From Allobosea sp. UNC402CLCol (GTDB lineage: Bacteria; Pseudomonadota; Alphaproteobacteria; Rhizobiales; Beijerinckiaceae), in contig NZ_JQJJ01000010.1 of NCBI RefSeq assembly GCF_000745475.1, positions 434,001 to 498,000 of the forward strand: DNA of 64,000 nt. The letters are read 5' to 3'. The notes beneath the pieces were generated by a model. The model was not told the origin of the DNA. It was given only the letters and a program-made list of their open reading frames with translations, and ran no database searches. Below, piece after piece: positions 8,858 to 18,057 of this stretch; within the stretch, counting starts at the first letter, position 1, and every line of letters starts with the position of its first letter. Both the position numbers and the translations under genes were made by a program.

Positions 8858-10948
8858 TCAAAGCTTCGAGCAGAGCCGGTAGGCCTCGTAGATCGATGAA
8901 TAGATGTCCCGGCTCGACACCGCGTCGCCGATGCGATGCAGTAGGAAGCTGCCGGCCGGAGGCGCTTCAGCCTCCGCATCGCCGACCATGAAAGCGGTAT
9001 CGGTGACACCGTCATTGGCCGAGAGCGCTCTCAGCGCGTGATAGATCTCGGCGGCGGGCAATGTGCCGTGCTCGACGATGATCTGGCTCGCTTCGATCCG
9101 GTTTTGCGCACCGGTCAGCTCGTGGCGGAAGCTGGCCTGAAGGGTGTTGCCCCGGCGTTCGACCTTCTCCAGCCTGACCTCGGTGAAGGAGCGGATGCCA
9201 AGCTCCGCAAAGCGTTTCCTGAAGCCGGATCTGTCGATATAGGACATCTCGACGGCAAGCGCGTCGTCCGGCGTGGCGATCGAGACCGTCTTGCCCTGCT
9301 GGGCGAGATGCAGGGCGCAGGACGCCGCCGCCTGCCGCCCGGTTCCATCATAGACGAGCACATCGTCCTTGCCCGGCACCGTTCCGGTCAGCACGTCCCA
9401 GACTGTGTCGCAGAGCTCGGCGCCCTCCAGCCAGTCGGTGTCGGGAACGCCGCCCGTGGCGATGATGACGAGGTCGGGCTCCTCGGCGCGCACCGCGTCG
9501 GCCTCGACATAGCAGTTCGTGCGGATATCGACGCCGAGACGTTCCAATTCGCCGATCCGCCAGTCGACGATGCCGATCAGATCGCGCCGTTCGGCCGCGG
9601 CCGTTGCCACGAGCAGCTGGCCGCCGAGCCTGGGCGCCGCCTCGAACAGGATGACGGAATGGCCGCGCTCGGCGCAGACGCGGGCGGCTTCGAGGCCTGC
9701 GGGGCCGCCGCCGACGACGACGGCCTTCAGCCGCCGCGAGGCCGGCTTCACCTCGTGACCGAGCACGGTCTCGCGTCCGCTGGCCGGGTTATGGATGCAG
9801 TTGACCTTCTTGTAGAGGCAGTAGGAGGCGCCCACGCAGGGCCTGATCCGCTCCTCATCGCCCCGGATGAGCTTGTTGACGATATGCGGGTCGGCAATGT
9901 GGGCGCGCGTCATGCCGATCAGGTCGACGATGCCCTCGCGGATCGTATGGCGGGCCGTTGCGATATCGCGGATGCCGCCGGCATGGATCAGCGGCAGCTT
10001 CGTCTCGCGGCGGAATTGCGTGACCTTGTCGAGATAGGGCGCGCTGCGCTGGAACAGGCCGGGCATGTTGTCTTCCGCCAGCGCCAGATCGGTGTCCATG
10101 CGGCCGTAGATGCAGTTGAAGTAATCGATGTGCCCCTCGCGCTCGAAGATGCGGGCGAGCTGCAGGCAATCCTCGAACCCCGATCCATCGGCGACGCCTT
10201 CGTCGATCACGAAGCGGATGCCGACCACGGCGTCGTCACCGACGCGCTTGCGAATGGCCTCATGGACCATCAGGCCGAAGCGGGCGCGGTTCTCGGGCGA
10301 GCCGCCGAAGCGATCCCTGCGCTTGTTGGTGAGCGGCGACAGGAACTGGCCGATGAGATGGCCTCCCGTCACGGTCTCGACGCCGTCGAGCCCGCCCTCC
10401 ATGCAACGCAGCGCCGCATCGGCGTAATCCCGGATGATCCGCGCGATATCCGCCTCATCCATTTCCTTGGGAAAGTTGCGGTTGCGCGTCTCCCGCACGC
10501 GCGACGGCGCCAGCACCGGCAGCCAGTTCCAGCCATAGGAGGTGGCGCGGCGACCGAGATGCGAGACCTGGCACATCACCGCCGCGCCATGGCGGTGGAT
10601 GCGCGCCGATAATTGCGACAGATGCGGAATGATGCGGTCGCTGGAGAGATCGAGCTGGCCGCCGCCCCAGCTGGAGTCGGGGGAGGTCATCGCCGAGCCG
10701 CCGATCATCGTCATGGCGAGCCCGCCGCGGGCCTTCTCCTCATGGTAGCGCTGATAGCGCTCCAGCGGCAGCCCGCCATCGTCGAGCATGGAGGCGTGGC
10801 TGGTGCTGACGATGCGATTTCGGAAACGCAGTTTCTTGATCGCGAACGCCTCGAGAAGCGGGTCGAGGCTTGCATCGGGCGCGGGAGCGGCGGTTAGCTG
10901 TGCTGCACTCACCGAATTGTCCTCGCCAAAGCCAAAGCCTATACGCAT
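8858..10948 (-). CDS. Old-Yellow-Enzyme-type FMN/FAD oxidoreductase (trimethylamine dehydrogenase / N-methyl-amine demethylase-like)
   Basis: 696 residues from the ATG at 10948. The N-terminal half (about 25-390) is an FMN TIM barrel: LRFRNRIVSTSHASM, GGLAMTMIGG, GGLDGVETVTGGHLIGQFLSP and THAGGIRD-like LIHAGGIRDI are seen. The C-terminal half holds a Rossmann region with VVGGGPAGLEAARVCAERG. Between them is the cluster region with C371, C377 and C384, but the position expected for the second Cys of the classical CxxCxxC motif is Ala (A374). The family includes trimethylamine dehydrogenase, dienoyl-CoA reductase, dimethylglycine and stachydrine demethylases; the exact substrate is open. The adjacent divergent LysR gene is its likely regulator. 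Confidence 0.88.
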   Translation of the reverse strand: MRIGFGFGEDNSVSAAQLTAAPAPDASLDPLLEAFAIKKLRFRNRIVSTSHASMLDDGGLPLERYQRYHEEKARGGLAMTMIGGSAMTSPDSSWGGGQLDLSSDRIIPHLSQLSARIHRHGAAVMCQVSHLGRRATSYGWNWLPVLAPSRVRETRNRNFPKEMDEADIARIIRDYADAALRCMEGGLDGVETVTGGHLIGQFLSPLTNKRRDRFGGSPENRARFGLMVHEAIRKRVGDDAVVGIRFVIDEGVADGSGFEDCLQLARIFEREGHIDYFNCIYGRMDTDLALAEDNMPGLFQRSAPYLDKVTQFRRETKLPLIHAGGIRDIATARHTIREGIVDLIGMTRAHIADPHIVNKLIRGDEERIRPCVGASYCLYKKVNCIHNPASGRETVLGHEVKPASRRLKAVVVGGGPAGLEAARVCAERGHSVILFEAAPRLGGQLLVATAAAERRDLIGIVDWRIGELERLGVDIRTNCYVEADAVRAEEPDLVIIATGGVPDTDWLEGAELCDTVWDVLTGTVPGKDDVLVYDGTGRQAAASCALHLAQQGKTVSIATPDDALAVEMSYIDRSGFRKRFAELGIRSFTEVRLEKVERRGNTLQASFRHELTGAQNRIEASQIIVEHGTLPAAEIYHALRALSANDGVTDTAFMVGDAEAEAPPAGSFLLHRIGDAVSSRDIYSSIYEAYRLCSKL

Positions 10949-11069
10949 GCGTGATGGCAGCTGCGAAGCTGCGCAGGCGCTGTCATATGGCTGATCCCCC
11001 TGCGATCCTGCGGCAGATGCCGGAAGCGGAGTAGATTGAAAAAAGCTTGGCGAGGGATACGCTGAGAGT

Positions 11070-12020
11070 ATGGCTCTTCTTCCTCGCCTGGTTCCGTCGG
11101 CGCGCGGGCTGCTGATCTTCGAGGCCGCGGCACGCACCGGCAGCTTCACGGCGACGGCGGTCGAGTTCAATGTCACCCAGCCCTCGATCAGCCGCAGCGT
11201 CGCCGAGCTGGAGGCGGCCATCGGGGTCAAGCTCTTCGAACGCCGCGCGCGTGGAATCGAGCTGACCATCGATGGGCGCGCGCTCCATGACGTCCTCGGT
11301 GAGGCCGTCACCCGTATTGCCGAGACCATCGAGGCGATCCAGCGTCGCAAGAGTTCGACGAAACCTGTCGTCACGCTTTCGATGTCGAGCTCTTTCGTGG
11401 CCCATTGGCTGCTGCCGCGTCTCGGTGAGTTCAATGCGGCATTCCCGCAGGTCGATATCCGCTTCGATCTGGTTCCGGGCGTCCTGCGCGGCATCCCGGA
11501 CAATGTCGATCTCGCCACGCGCATCGTCGCCGCCGACGATGAAAGCTTTCATCGCTGGTCTTTCGCGCCCGAGATCATTTTCCCGGTGTGCAGCCCGGCC
11601 TATCTCAGCGCCCGCGGCCCGCTCGACCATAAGGGCGATGGGGCCGGACATGTGTTCCTGTGGCTGACGGACCATGCGACCCCCAAATGGGCCAAGGAAT
11701 GGGGCAACGTCGCCCATCGCGGCACGTCCCGCGGCGTCTGGCACGAATTCACGGATTACTCCGTCATTCTCCAGGCCGCTCTCAACGGCGAGGGCATCGC
11801 GCTCGGCTGGGTCAGCGTCATCGCGAGCATGCTGCTGAAGGGCATGCTGGTGCCTGCCTCGGATCTCGTCATCCGCACCGGCCAGCACCATAGCCTGGTC
11901 GCGCCCCGGTCCAAGCCCCTGAGCCCCGTCGTCGTCGAGATCGCTCTCTGGCTCCAGGCTGGGATCGCGAAAGAGCTCGATGCGCTCGCCGGCATGGATG
12001 GCCTGTCCATCGGGAGCTGA
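11070..12020 (+). CDS. LysR-family transcriptional regulator (GcvA-like)
   Basis: 316 residues. The N-terminal winged helix is clear: LLIFEAAARTGSFTATAVEF, NVTQPSISRSVAELEAAIG and KLFERRARGIELT. The rest is the substrate-binding domain (VTLSMSSSFVAHWLLPRLGEF at its start). It is divergent from the Old-Yellow-Enzyme gene with 121 bases between the starts, the usual arrangement for a LysR regulator and its target, so it probably controls that oxidoreductase in response to its substrate. Confidence 0.9.
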   Translation: MALLPRLVPSARGLLIFEAAARTGSFTATAVEFNVTQPSISRSVAELEAAIGVKLFERRARGIELTIDGRALHDVLGEAVTRIAETIEAIQRRKSSTKPVVTLSMSSSFVAHWLLPRLGEFNAAFPQVDIRFDLVPGVLRGIPDNVDLATRIVAADDESFHRWSFAPEIIFPVCSPAYLSARGPLDHKGDGAGHVFLWLTDHATPKWAKEWGNVAHRGTSRGVWHEFTDYSVILQAALNGEGIALGWVSVIASMLLKGMLVPASDLVIRTGQHHSLVAPRSKPLSPVVVEIALWLQAGIAKELDALAGMDGLSIGS

Positions 12021-12193
12021 TCGCGGGAGCCGGCGGCGGACCGGTTTCGCTTCAGAAAAGCAGGGCGTCGAGGTGGTCGGGAGCGGCTTGCGCCGGCAAG
12101 AGGCGCTGCAGCGCTGCCGGCCTCGTGCCGAGGATTGCAGGCCATGTGAGGTGCGTGAACGGATGCCGGCGCTAGCACGCTCAGGTTGCGGTG

Positions 12194-12209
12194 TTAAGCA
12201 TCCATTAAC
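12194..12209 (+). promoter_or_regulatory. CtrA-type binding site upstream of the pilus operon
   Basis: TTAA-GCATCCA-TTAAC fits the full alphaproteobacterial CtrA consensus TTAA-N7-TTAAC without mismatch. It lies 65-80 bases upstream of the pilin start in an otherwise AT-poor neighbourhood, the right distance for control of the pilus promoter. Confidence 0.6.
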
Positions 12210-12273
12210 CAAGCTGGCCCAATACTCCTATTGTATCGACTTGCCTAAATTCCTGACAATGGATGTTTTTATT

Positions 12274-12759
12274 ATGGCAAGAATACATTTCGTTTCCGCA
12301 GTACTGATAGCTTCCCTTGTGTCAAGTGCCTCGAATGCGGCCACGGCTACGGGCAATTTCCAGGTTCAGATCAATATCCAGGCTACCTGCATTGTTGTCA
12401 GTGCCTCGGATCTTAACTTCGGCAACGCCGGCGTCCTTTCGGCGAATGTCGATTCGACGAGTACTATCAGCGTCCAGTGCACAGCCACGACGCCTTATTC
12501 CATCGGGCTCAACCAGGGCGTGAATGGTGGCTCCGTCACGACGCGCCAAATGGCGGGGGCCGGCGGCCTGATCAATTACGCGCTTTTCCGTGACGCCGGC
12601 CGAACCCAGAACTGGGGATCGACCATCGCGACGGATACCGTTGCCGGGATCGGGAGCGGCGCGGCGCAGAACTATACCGTCTACGGCCGGGTTCCGCCCC
12701 AAACCACCCCCGCGCCGGCGCTCTACACCGACACCATCACGGTGACGGTGACGTACTGA
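12274..12759 (+). CDS. Archaic (Csu/sigma-type) pilin, spore coat U domain
   Basis: 161 residues if translation starts at ATG 12274; an in-frame ATG at 12259 would add MDVFI. A signal peptide (FVSAVLIASLVSSASNA) is followed by one SCPU domain: NFQVQINIQATCIV, SASDLNFGNAGVLSANVDS, a second Cys in ISVQC and the C-terminal YTDTITVTVTY beta strand that acts as donor strand region in such subunits. The two Cys should form the domain disulfide. As first gene before chaperone, usher and tip gene it corresponds to the major subunit (CsuA/B position). Confidence 0.85.
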   Translation: MARIHFVSAVLIASLVSSASNAATATGNFQVQINIQATCIVVSASDLNFGNAGVLSANVDSTSTISVQCTATTPYSIGLNQGVNGGSVTTRQMAGAGGLINYALFRDAGRTQNWGSTIATDTVAGIGSGAAQNYTVYGRVPPQTTPAPALYTDTITVTVTY

Positions 12760-12878
12760 CCGGCGCAATTGCGCTCGCCTGCCGCCGACGATCGACCAGG
12801 CCTAACCGAAGGAGGCGCGACGGAGCTGCATGCGCAGCGCCGATCCCTGCCGCTGTGCCGGAACAGAAGGAAACCCGC

Positions 12879-13595
12879 ATGAAGAGCGCGGTCATCGGAA
12901 TTGGTTTTGCAAGCCTCCTCGCCGGAGCGGCGGATGCGGCTTCCCTGCAGGTCGCCCCCGTGCTGCTGGACCTCGCGGCGCCCGGAAACACGGCGACGAT
13001 CACCTTGCGCAACACGGATGTCGAACCGATCACCGCCCAGATCCGCGTCTTTCGCTGGATCCAGCGCGACGGAGCCGAACGGCTTGAGCCCGTGGACGAC
13101 GTCGTGGCCAGCCCGCCGGTCGTCCAGCTGCGCTCCCGTCAGGATTACACGGTCCGGATCGTCCGGGTGACGGGGCAGCCCGTCGCGCGAGAGGAGGCGT
13201 ATCGGCTGGTCATCGACGAATTGCCCAAGCCGAACCGCACGCCCGGAACCGTGGCTCTGGTCATGCGCCATGTGGTGCCCGTCTTCTTCAGCCGGAAATC
13301 CGCTTCGCCCGCCTCGGTCGCCTGGTCGGTCAGCCGCCATGACAAGGGCTTGACCCTGAGCGCGGTGAACAGCGGAGAAAGGCGCGCACGCTTCGCCGCG
13401 ATCACGATCCGCGACGCTTCCGGAAAGGTGGTGTCCGAGACGAAGGGGCTTCTCGGCTATTCGCTCGGCGGTTCGTCGATGCAATGGGTCCTTCCCTCGT
13501 CGCCGTCAGCGAGGTCGGGCGCGCGGTTCACGATTTCCGGCATGACCGACATTGGCTCGTTCAATGCGCCGCTGCCGGTGTCCGCCAGCCGCTAG
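12879..13595 (+). CDS. Periplasmic pilus chaperone (CsuC/PapD fold)
   Basis: 238 residues from ATG 12879, which has an AAGGA ribosome site eight bases upstream; an upstream in-frame ATG lacks one. Signal peptide (GIGFASLLAGAADA), then the N-terminal immunoglobulin-like chaperone domain: LQVAPVLLDLAAPG, ATITLRNTD and the Arg/Tyr-rich QDYTVRIVRV strand, then a shorter C-terminal domain. It would hold pilin subunits by donor-strand complementation before delivery to the usher encoded next. Confidence 0.86.
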   Translation: MKSAVIGIGFASLLAGAADAASLQVAPVLLDLAAPGNTATITLRNTDVEPITAQIRVFRWIQRDGAERLEPVDDVVASPPVVQLRSRQDYTVRIVRVTGQPVAREEAYRLVIDELPKPNRTPGTVALVMRHVVPVFFSRKSASPASVAWSVSRHDKGLTLSAVNSGERRARFAAITIRDASGKVVSETKGLLGYSLGGSSMQWVLPSSPSARSGARFTISGMTDIGSFNAPLPVSASR

Positions 13596-16035
13596 GTTCG
13601 CAGCCATGGCGATGCTGGTGCTTGGATCGGCGTGCTGGGCTGCGAACCCCGCTCGAGGCGAGGACGGAGCCGGCCGCGAGCTGCATCTCGATGTTCTTCT
13701 CGACGGCCAGGCGATCGGCCTGATCGGCGCCTTTCGTCAAAATCCTCGCGGTGACATCCTGGCGCTTCGCAAGGAGCTGGAGGAGCTCGGCGTCAAGGTC
13801 CCCGGTGCCTTCAAGGCGGCGGACGAGGTCGCCCTGCTCGCCATTCCCGGCCTGACCTTCCGCTATGACGAGGCGGCACAGCGGATCGACATCAGGCTGC
13901 CGCCGGAGGGGCGCCTGCCCAAGACCTACGACGCGCAACCGTCCAGCGCCACGCCCGCGCCGAAGCCCGAGCGCGGCAGCACCGGTGCCGTCCTCAACTA
14001 CACGCTCTTCGGAACATCCGAGGACAAGCAATTGAGCAGCTTCTGGCGCTACCCCACCCTGTCCGCGACGCTCGACGCGCGGCTGTTCAGCCCCATCGGC
14101 GTGGTCTCGCAGACCGGGATCCTGAGCGACCGGTCGCTTGCGGGGGGATCGACCGAAGCGCTCCGGCTGGAGACGAGCTGGACCTATTCCGACCCGGAGA
14201 CCCTGCTGACCTATCGTGCCGGCGACCTGATCTCGAGCGGCTTGGCATGGACCCGCCCCGTCCGCCTGGGCGGCCTACAGTTCCAGCGGAATTTCGGGCT
14301 GCGCCCCGACCTGATCACGCTGCCGCTGCCCAGCGTCACGGGTTCCGCGGCGGTGCCGTCGACGGTCGACGTGTTCGTCAACGGCGCGAAGGCCATTTCA
14401 CAGGATGTCGGCAGCGGCCCGTTCCGCATCACCAACATCCCCATCCTCACCGGCAACGGCAATGCCAGCGTGGTCGTGCGCGACGCCTCGGGCCGGCAGA
14501 GTGAGTCGAGCCTGCCCTTCGTCGTGTCCAGCAATCTGCTCCGGCCGGGCCTGTTCGATTTTTCCGCCGAGCTCGGCCGGCCACGGCTGCAATACGGCCT
14601 GCGGTCCAGCCTCTATGGCGACGATGTCGCGGGATCGGCAAGCGCGCGCTATGGCATCACCGACACCGTCACGGTGGTCGCGCATGGCGAGGGGACGCGC
14701 GGGCTCGGCACGGGCAGCGTCGGCGGCGTCTTCGGCCTCGGTCGCTACGGCGTGCTGACCGCGGCGGGCGCCGGCAGTTGGAACGATGGCCGCATCGGCG
14801 GCCAGTCCTATGTTTCGTTCGAGACGCAGCTTTGGGGGGTGTCCTTCATGGCCGCGTCCCAGAGGACCTTCGGAGCCTACAGGGATCTGGCCGCGGTCAG
14901 CGGCGTTCCGTTCCCGGGGTTGGGCGGCGGCGTCACCGATTATGTCGCGACGGCGGGCTCGCCGACGCTGAGCGGCGACAGATGGGAGCGGATGCTTCTG
15001 CCGCCGCGCGCGCTCGACAGGGTCTCGATCGGCGTGCCGGTGCCGCTGCTGGGCGGAGCGGTCAGCCTCGGCTTCGCCCATGTGAAGCCGGCGCTGGGGC
15101 GCGCCAACCGCATCGTGAATGCGAGCTATACGCGGCCGCTCTGGGGTGGCGGCTCATTCTACGCCACCTTCTACACCGATCTGGCGGATCGCAGTTCCGC
15201 TGGCGTTTTCGCCGGGCTGTCGTTTCCGTTCGGGAGCGACATCACCTCCTCGGCGGGCGCCAGCCGCACGGGCTCGACCTGGTCGCTCGCGGCCGACGTC
15301 AACAAGCCCATCGGCCAGGAGATCGGAAGCGTCGGCTGGCGCATCCGCGATGTCGAAGGGCCCTCCGGACAGACGCGGCGGGCGGCGTCCGTCGCCTATC
15401 GCGGCGCCGCCGGCCAGATCGAGGCCGGCGTGGCGCAGGGCGACGGAGGCTTCACCGGGACGATGCAGCTCGACGGCTCGGTGGCGATCGCGGGGGGCAG
15501 CGTCTTCGCCGGCAACCGGATCGACGATGCGTTCGCCGTGGCGAAGGTCGGCGTCCCGGGCGTGGACGTGCTGTTCGAGAACCGGGTGGTCGCCCGCACC
15601 GACGCATCCGGCAGCGCGCTCATCCCGACGCTGCGATCCTATCAGGCCAACAGGATTTCGATCGACCCCCGCGACCTGCCGGTCGATGCGTCCTCGGAGA
15701 CCACGGTCGAATTGCGCGCCCCGTCGGATCGGGCCGGCGTGATCGTCGATTTCGGCGTCAGGTCGATGAGCAACGCGGCGATCGTCATCCTTCAGGACGC
15801 GGCGGGGCGCCCCTTGCGCGTTGGGGCGACGGGCGCGCTTCAACCCGGTCTCAGGGGGACGAGTGCCGCCGCGCCGGAATTCACGGTCGGCTATGACGGC
15901 CGGGCCTTCATCGAGAACCTGTCGGCGGATAACGAGGTGGTCGTGCGGCTCGAGGCGGGATCCTGCCATGCGCGGTTTCCCTTCGCGCCCCGGGACAAGG
16001 CGCAAGTCTCGATCGGACCGGTCCGATGCCAATAG
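13564..16035 (+). CDS. Outer-membrane usher of archaic chaperone-usher pili (FimD/CsuD family)
   Basis: 823 residues from ATG 13564, overlapping the chaperone gene by 32 bases; this start gives an Arg-rich N-region before the hydrophobic core of the signal peptide. ATG 13606 is possible but leaves a signal without positive charge. Visible blocks: N-terminal domain (LDVLLDGQAIGLIGAF), barrel with the plug region (PSTVDVFVNGAKA, GPFRITNIPILTGNG), and C-terminal domains (VDFGVRSMSNAAIVILQDAAGRPL). It forms the secretion pore and assembly platform in the outer membrane. Confidence 0.88.
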   Translation: MRRCRCPPAARFAAMAMLVLGSACWAANPARGEDGAGRELHLDVLLDGQAIGLIGAFRQNPRGDILALRKELEELGVKVPGAFKAADEVALLAIPGLTFRYDEAAQRIDIRLPPEGRLPKTYDAQPSSATPAPKPERGSTGAVLNYTLFGTSEDKQLSSFWRYPTLSATLDARLFSPIGVVSQTGILSDRSLAGGSTEALRLETSWTYSDPETLLTYRAGDLISSGLAWTRPVRLGGLQFQRNFGLRPDLITLPLPSVTGSAAVPSTVDVFVNGAKAISQDVGSGPFRITNIPILTGNGNASVVVRDASGRQSESSLPFVVSSNLLRPGLFDFSAELGRPRLQYGLRSSLYGDDVAGSASARYGITDTVTVVAHGEGTRGLGTGSVGGVFGLGRYGVLTAAGAGSWNDGRIGGQSYVSFETQLWGVSFMAASQRTFGAYRDLAAVSGVPFPGLGGGVTDYVATAGSPTLSGDRWERMLLPPRALDRVSIGVPVPLLGGAVSLGFAHVKPALGRANRIVNASYTRPLWGGGSFYATFYTDLADRSSAGVFAGLSFPFGSDITSSAGASRTGSTWSLAADVNKPIGQEIGSVGWRIRDVEGPSGQTRRAASVAYRGAAGQIEAGVAQGDGGFTGTMQLDGSVAIAGGSVFAGNRIDDAFAVAKVGVPGVDVLFENRVVARTDASGSALIPTLRSYQANRISIDPRDLPVDASSETTVELRAPSDRAGVIVDFGVRSMSNAAIVILQDAAGRPLRVGATGALQPGLRGTSAAAPEFTVGYDGRAFIENLSADNEVVVRLEAGSCHARFPFAPRDKAQVSIGPVRCQ

Positions 16036-16997
16036 CGCGCGGTCTGCTGTGGCTGTGCCTCTGGACCATGCTCGCGGCGGCAGGGATGCTGCCGGCGGCC
16101 CGGCCGGCGAGCGCCCAATCCTGCTCCTTGAGCATCACGCCCCTGGCCTTCGGCGATGTCGACGTCACGGCCAATGCACAGGTGAACGGAACCGCCACGG
16201 CCACGGTCTCCTGCTCGGGTACAATCTTGCCGGTGGGAGTCTGCATAGAGCTGGGGCCCGGCAGCGGCGGCGGCACGAATGCGGCGAATCGCACCCTCGT
16301 CAACGGCGCCAACCAGCTCCGTTACGGCCTGTTCTCCGATGCGGCGGCGAGTGTCCCCTGGGGATCGGGGGCGTGGGCGGCAGGAGGCGCATCGCCCGTC
16401 GGCTTCAATCTGTCCATGCCCGGCGGCACCGGCAGCCGCAGCGTCACGATCTATGGCCGCGTCTATAGCGGCCAGGCCACGGCTGCGCCGGTGCCTTACA
16501 GCAGCAGTTTTTCCGGCGCCGATGCGCAGATCCGCTATGGGCTCCTCTCCTTCCTGCTCGGATGCAATCTGCTGACGGTCACCCAGTCTGGGAGCTTCAA
16601 CGTCACGGCGAACGTGCCGCCGACCTGCAGGGTCACGACCAGCGACCTGAATTTCGGGCCGGTCGGCGTCCTGACCGCGCCCCATGATGCCTTCACCAGC
16701 CTGGCGCCGACCTGCACGAACGGAACCGCCTATCAGATCGGACTCGATGGCGGCCTGTCGGGCGCCACCAATCCGACGCTGCGGCGCATGGTCAAGGGCG
16801 GCGAGGGGATCACCTATGGCCTCTACCGGGATACGGCGCGCACCCAGGCGTTCGGAAACACGCTCGGTGCCAATACCCTGGCGGGGCTGGGGTCGGGCCT
16901 GGCACAGACGACATTCGTCTATGGGCGCGTGCCGGCTCAGGCGACGCCGTCACCGGGCGCCTATGCCGATACGATCCAGGCGACGGTCACCTATTGA
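16026..16997 (+). CDS. Two-domain SCPU protein, probable pilus tip adhesin (CsuE position)
   Basis: 323 residues; the ATG overlaps the end of the usher gene by ten bases. After a signal peptide (MLAAAGMLPAARPASA) there are two tandem spore coat U domains, roughly residues 32-190 and 195-323, each with the paired Cys and a FGxVxV-type strand (LAFGDVDVTANAQVNGT; LNFGPVGVLTAPHDAF). The second domain ends in the same ADTIQATVTY motif as the pilin. In Csu pili the last gene encodes a two-domain tip adhesin; that role is inferred here from order and architecture. Confidence 0.82.
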   Translation: MPIARGLLWLCLWTMLAAAGMLPAARPASAQSCSLSITPLAFGDVDVTANAQVNGTATATVSCSGTILPVGVCIELGPGSGGGTNAANRTLVNGANQLRYGLFSDAAASVPWGSGAWAAGGASPVGFNLSMPGGTGSRSVTIYGRVYSGQATAAPVPYSSSFSGADAQIRYGLLSFLLGCNLLTVTQSGSFNVTANVPPTCRVTTSDLNFGPVGVLTAPHDAFTSLAPTCTNGTAYQIGLDGGLSGATNPTLRRMVKGGEGITYGLYRDTARTQAFGNTLGANTLAGLGSGLAQTTFVYGRVPAQATPSPGAYADTIQATVTY

Positions 16998-17106
16998 GCG
17001 CTCGCGACGGCGCCGAACGCCGCCGCCCTCCAGCGGGTCGGGCGCAATTCCTCCTCCATAATTGCGAATAAATCGCACTTGCAAGTACGGCGGACTTCAA
17101 GGTAGC

Positions 17107-17130
17107 AATGAATTGCTTCTGCAATTCATT
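17107..17130. promoter_or_regulatory. Perfect palindrome (candidate metalloregulator operator) before sitA
   Basis: AATGAATTGC-TTCT-GCAATTCATT has 10-bp perfect arms and ends 18 bases before the sitA ATG. The sit genes of rhizobia are repressed by the Fur-family Mn regulator Mur, whose sites are AT-rich palindromes containing TGCAA/TTGCA-like halves, so this is a reasonable operator candidate. As RNA it could also form a hairpin in the leader. Confidence 0.5.
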
Positions 17131-17148
17131 GTCAATAAGGATGCCTCC

Positions 17149-18057
17149 ATGCCCGCTGCTTCGCGTCGATCGGTCCTGGCCGGTTTCATGGGCGCCGCCT
17201 TTGCCGCCATGCTGGGCAGCTTGCCGGCCGCCGCCCAGGGCAAGTTCAAGGCCGTCACCACCTTCACGGTGATTGCGGACATCGCGAAAAACGTCGCGGG
17301 CGACGCGGCGGTCGTCGAGTCGATCACCAAGCCCGGTGCCGAAATCCACAACTACCAGCCGACGCCGGGCGACATCCAGCGCGCCCAGGGCGCGCAGCTC
17401 ATCCTCTGGAATGGCCTCGGGCTCGAGCTCTGGTTCGAGAAGTTCTTCCAGAATCTCAGGAACGTGCCGGGCGTTGTCGTCTCGCAGGGCGTCGCCCCGA
17501 TGGGCATCGTCGAAGGCCCCTATAAGGGCAAGCCGAACCCGCATGCCTGGATGTCGCCCGCGGCCGCGCTGATCTATGTCGACAACATCCGCGACGCCTT
17601 CGCGAAGTACGACCCGCAGAATGCCGAGACCTACAAGGCCAATGCGGAAGCCTACAAGGCCAGGATTAAGGCCGCCATCGAGCCGATCAGGGCGGAACTC
17701 GCCGCCGTTTCCGCCGAGAAGCGCTGGCTTGTCTCCAGCGAGGGCGCCTTCTCGTATCTCGCACGCGATTTCGGGCTGAAGGAGCTCTATCTCTGGCCGA
17801 TCAACGCCGACCAGCAGGGCACGCCGCAGCAGGTCCGCAAGGTCATCGACGCGGTGCGGAAGAACAAGATCACGGTGGTCTTCTCCGAGAGCACGATTTC
17901 GCCGAAGCCGGCCCAGCAGGTCGCGCGGGAAACCGGGGCGGCATATGGCGGCGTCCTCTATGTGGATTCGCTGAGCGAGAGCGACGGTCCGGTTCCGACC
18001 TATATCGACCTGCTCAAGGTCACCTCGGGCACCATCGCCAAGGGGCTGGCGCAGTGA
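17149..18057 (+). CDS. sitA: Manganese/iron ABC transporter binding protein (SitA/PsaA-type)
   Basis: 302 residues from ATG 17149, which has AAGG eight bases upstream; an in-frame upstream ATG at 17062 would put the palindrome inside the gene. Signal peptide then cluster A-I binding fold. The metal ligands can be read directly: H67 ([11 protein letters not shown]), H132 (NPHAWMSP), E198 (SSEGAFSYL) and D273 (YVDSL). The third ligand being Glu in SEGAF, and the lack of a His-rich loop, points to Mn2+ (or Fe2+) and away from zinc. It starts a four-gene operon with one-to-four-base overlaps. Confidence 0.9.
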   Translation: MPAASRRSVLAGFMGAAFAAMLGSLPAAAQGKFKAVTTFTVIADIAKNVAGDAAVVESITKPGAEIHNYQPTPGDIQRAQGAQLILWNGLGLELWFEKFFQNLRNVPGVVVSQGVAPMGIVEGPYKGKPNPHAWMSPAAALIYVDNIRDAFAKYDPQNAETYKANAEAYKARIKAAIEPIRAELAAVSAEKRWLVSSEGAFSYLARDFGLKELYLWPINADQQGTPQQVRKVIDAVRKNKITVVFSESTISPKPAQQVARETGAAYGGVLYVDSLSESDGPVPTYIDLLKVTSGTIAKGLAQ

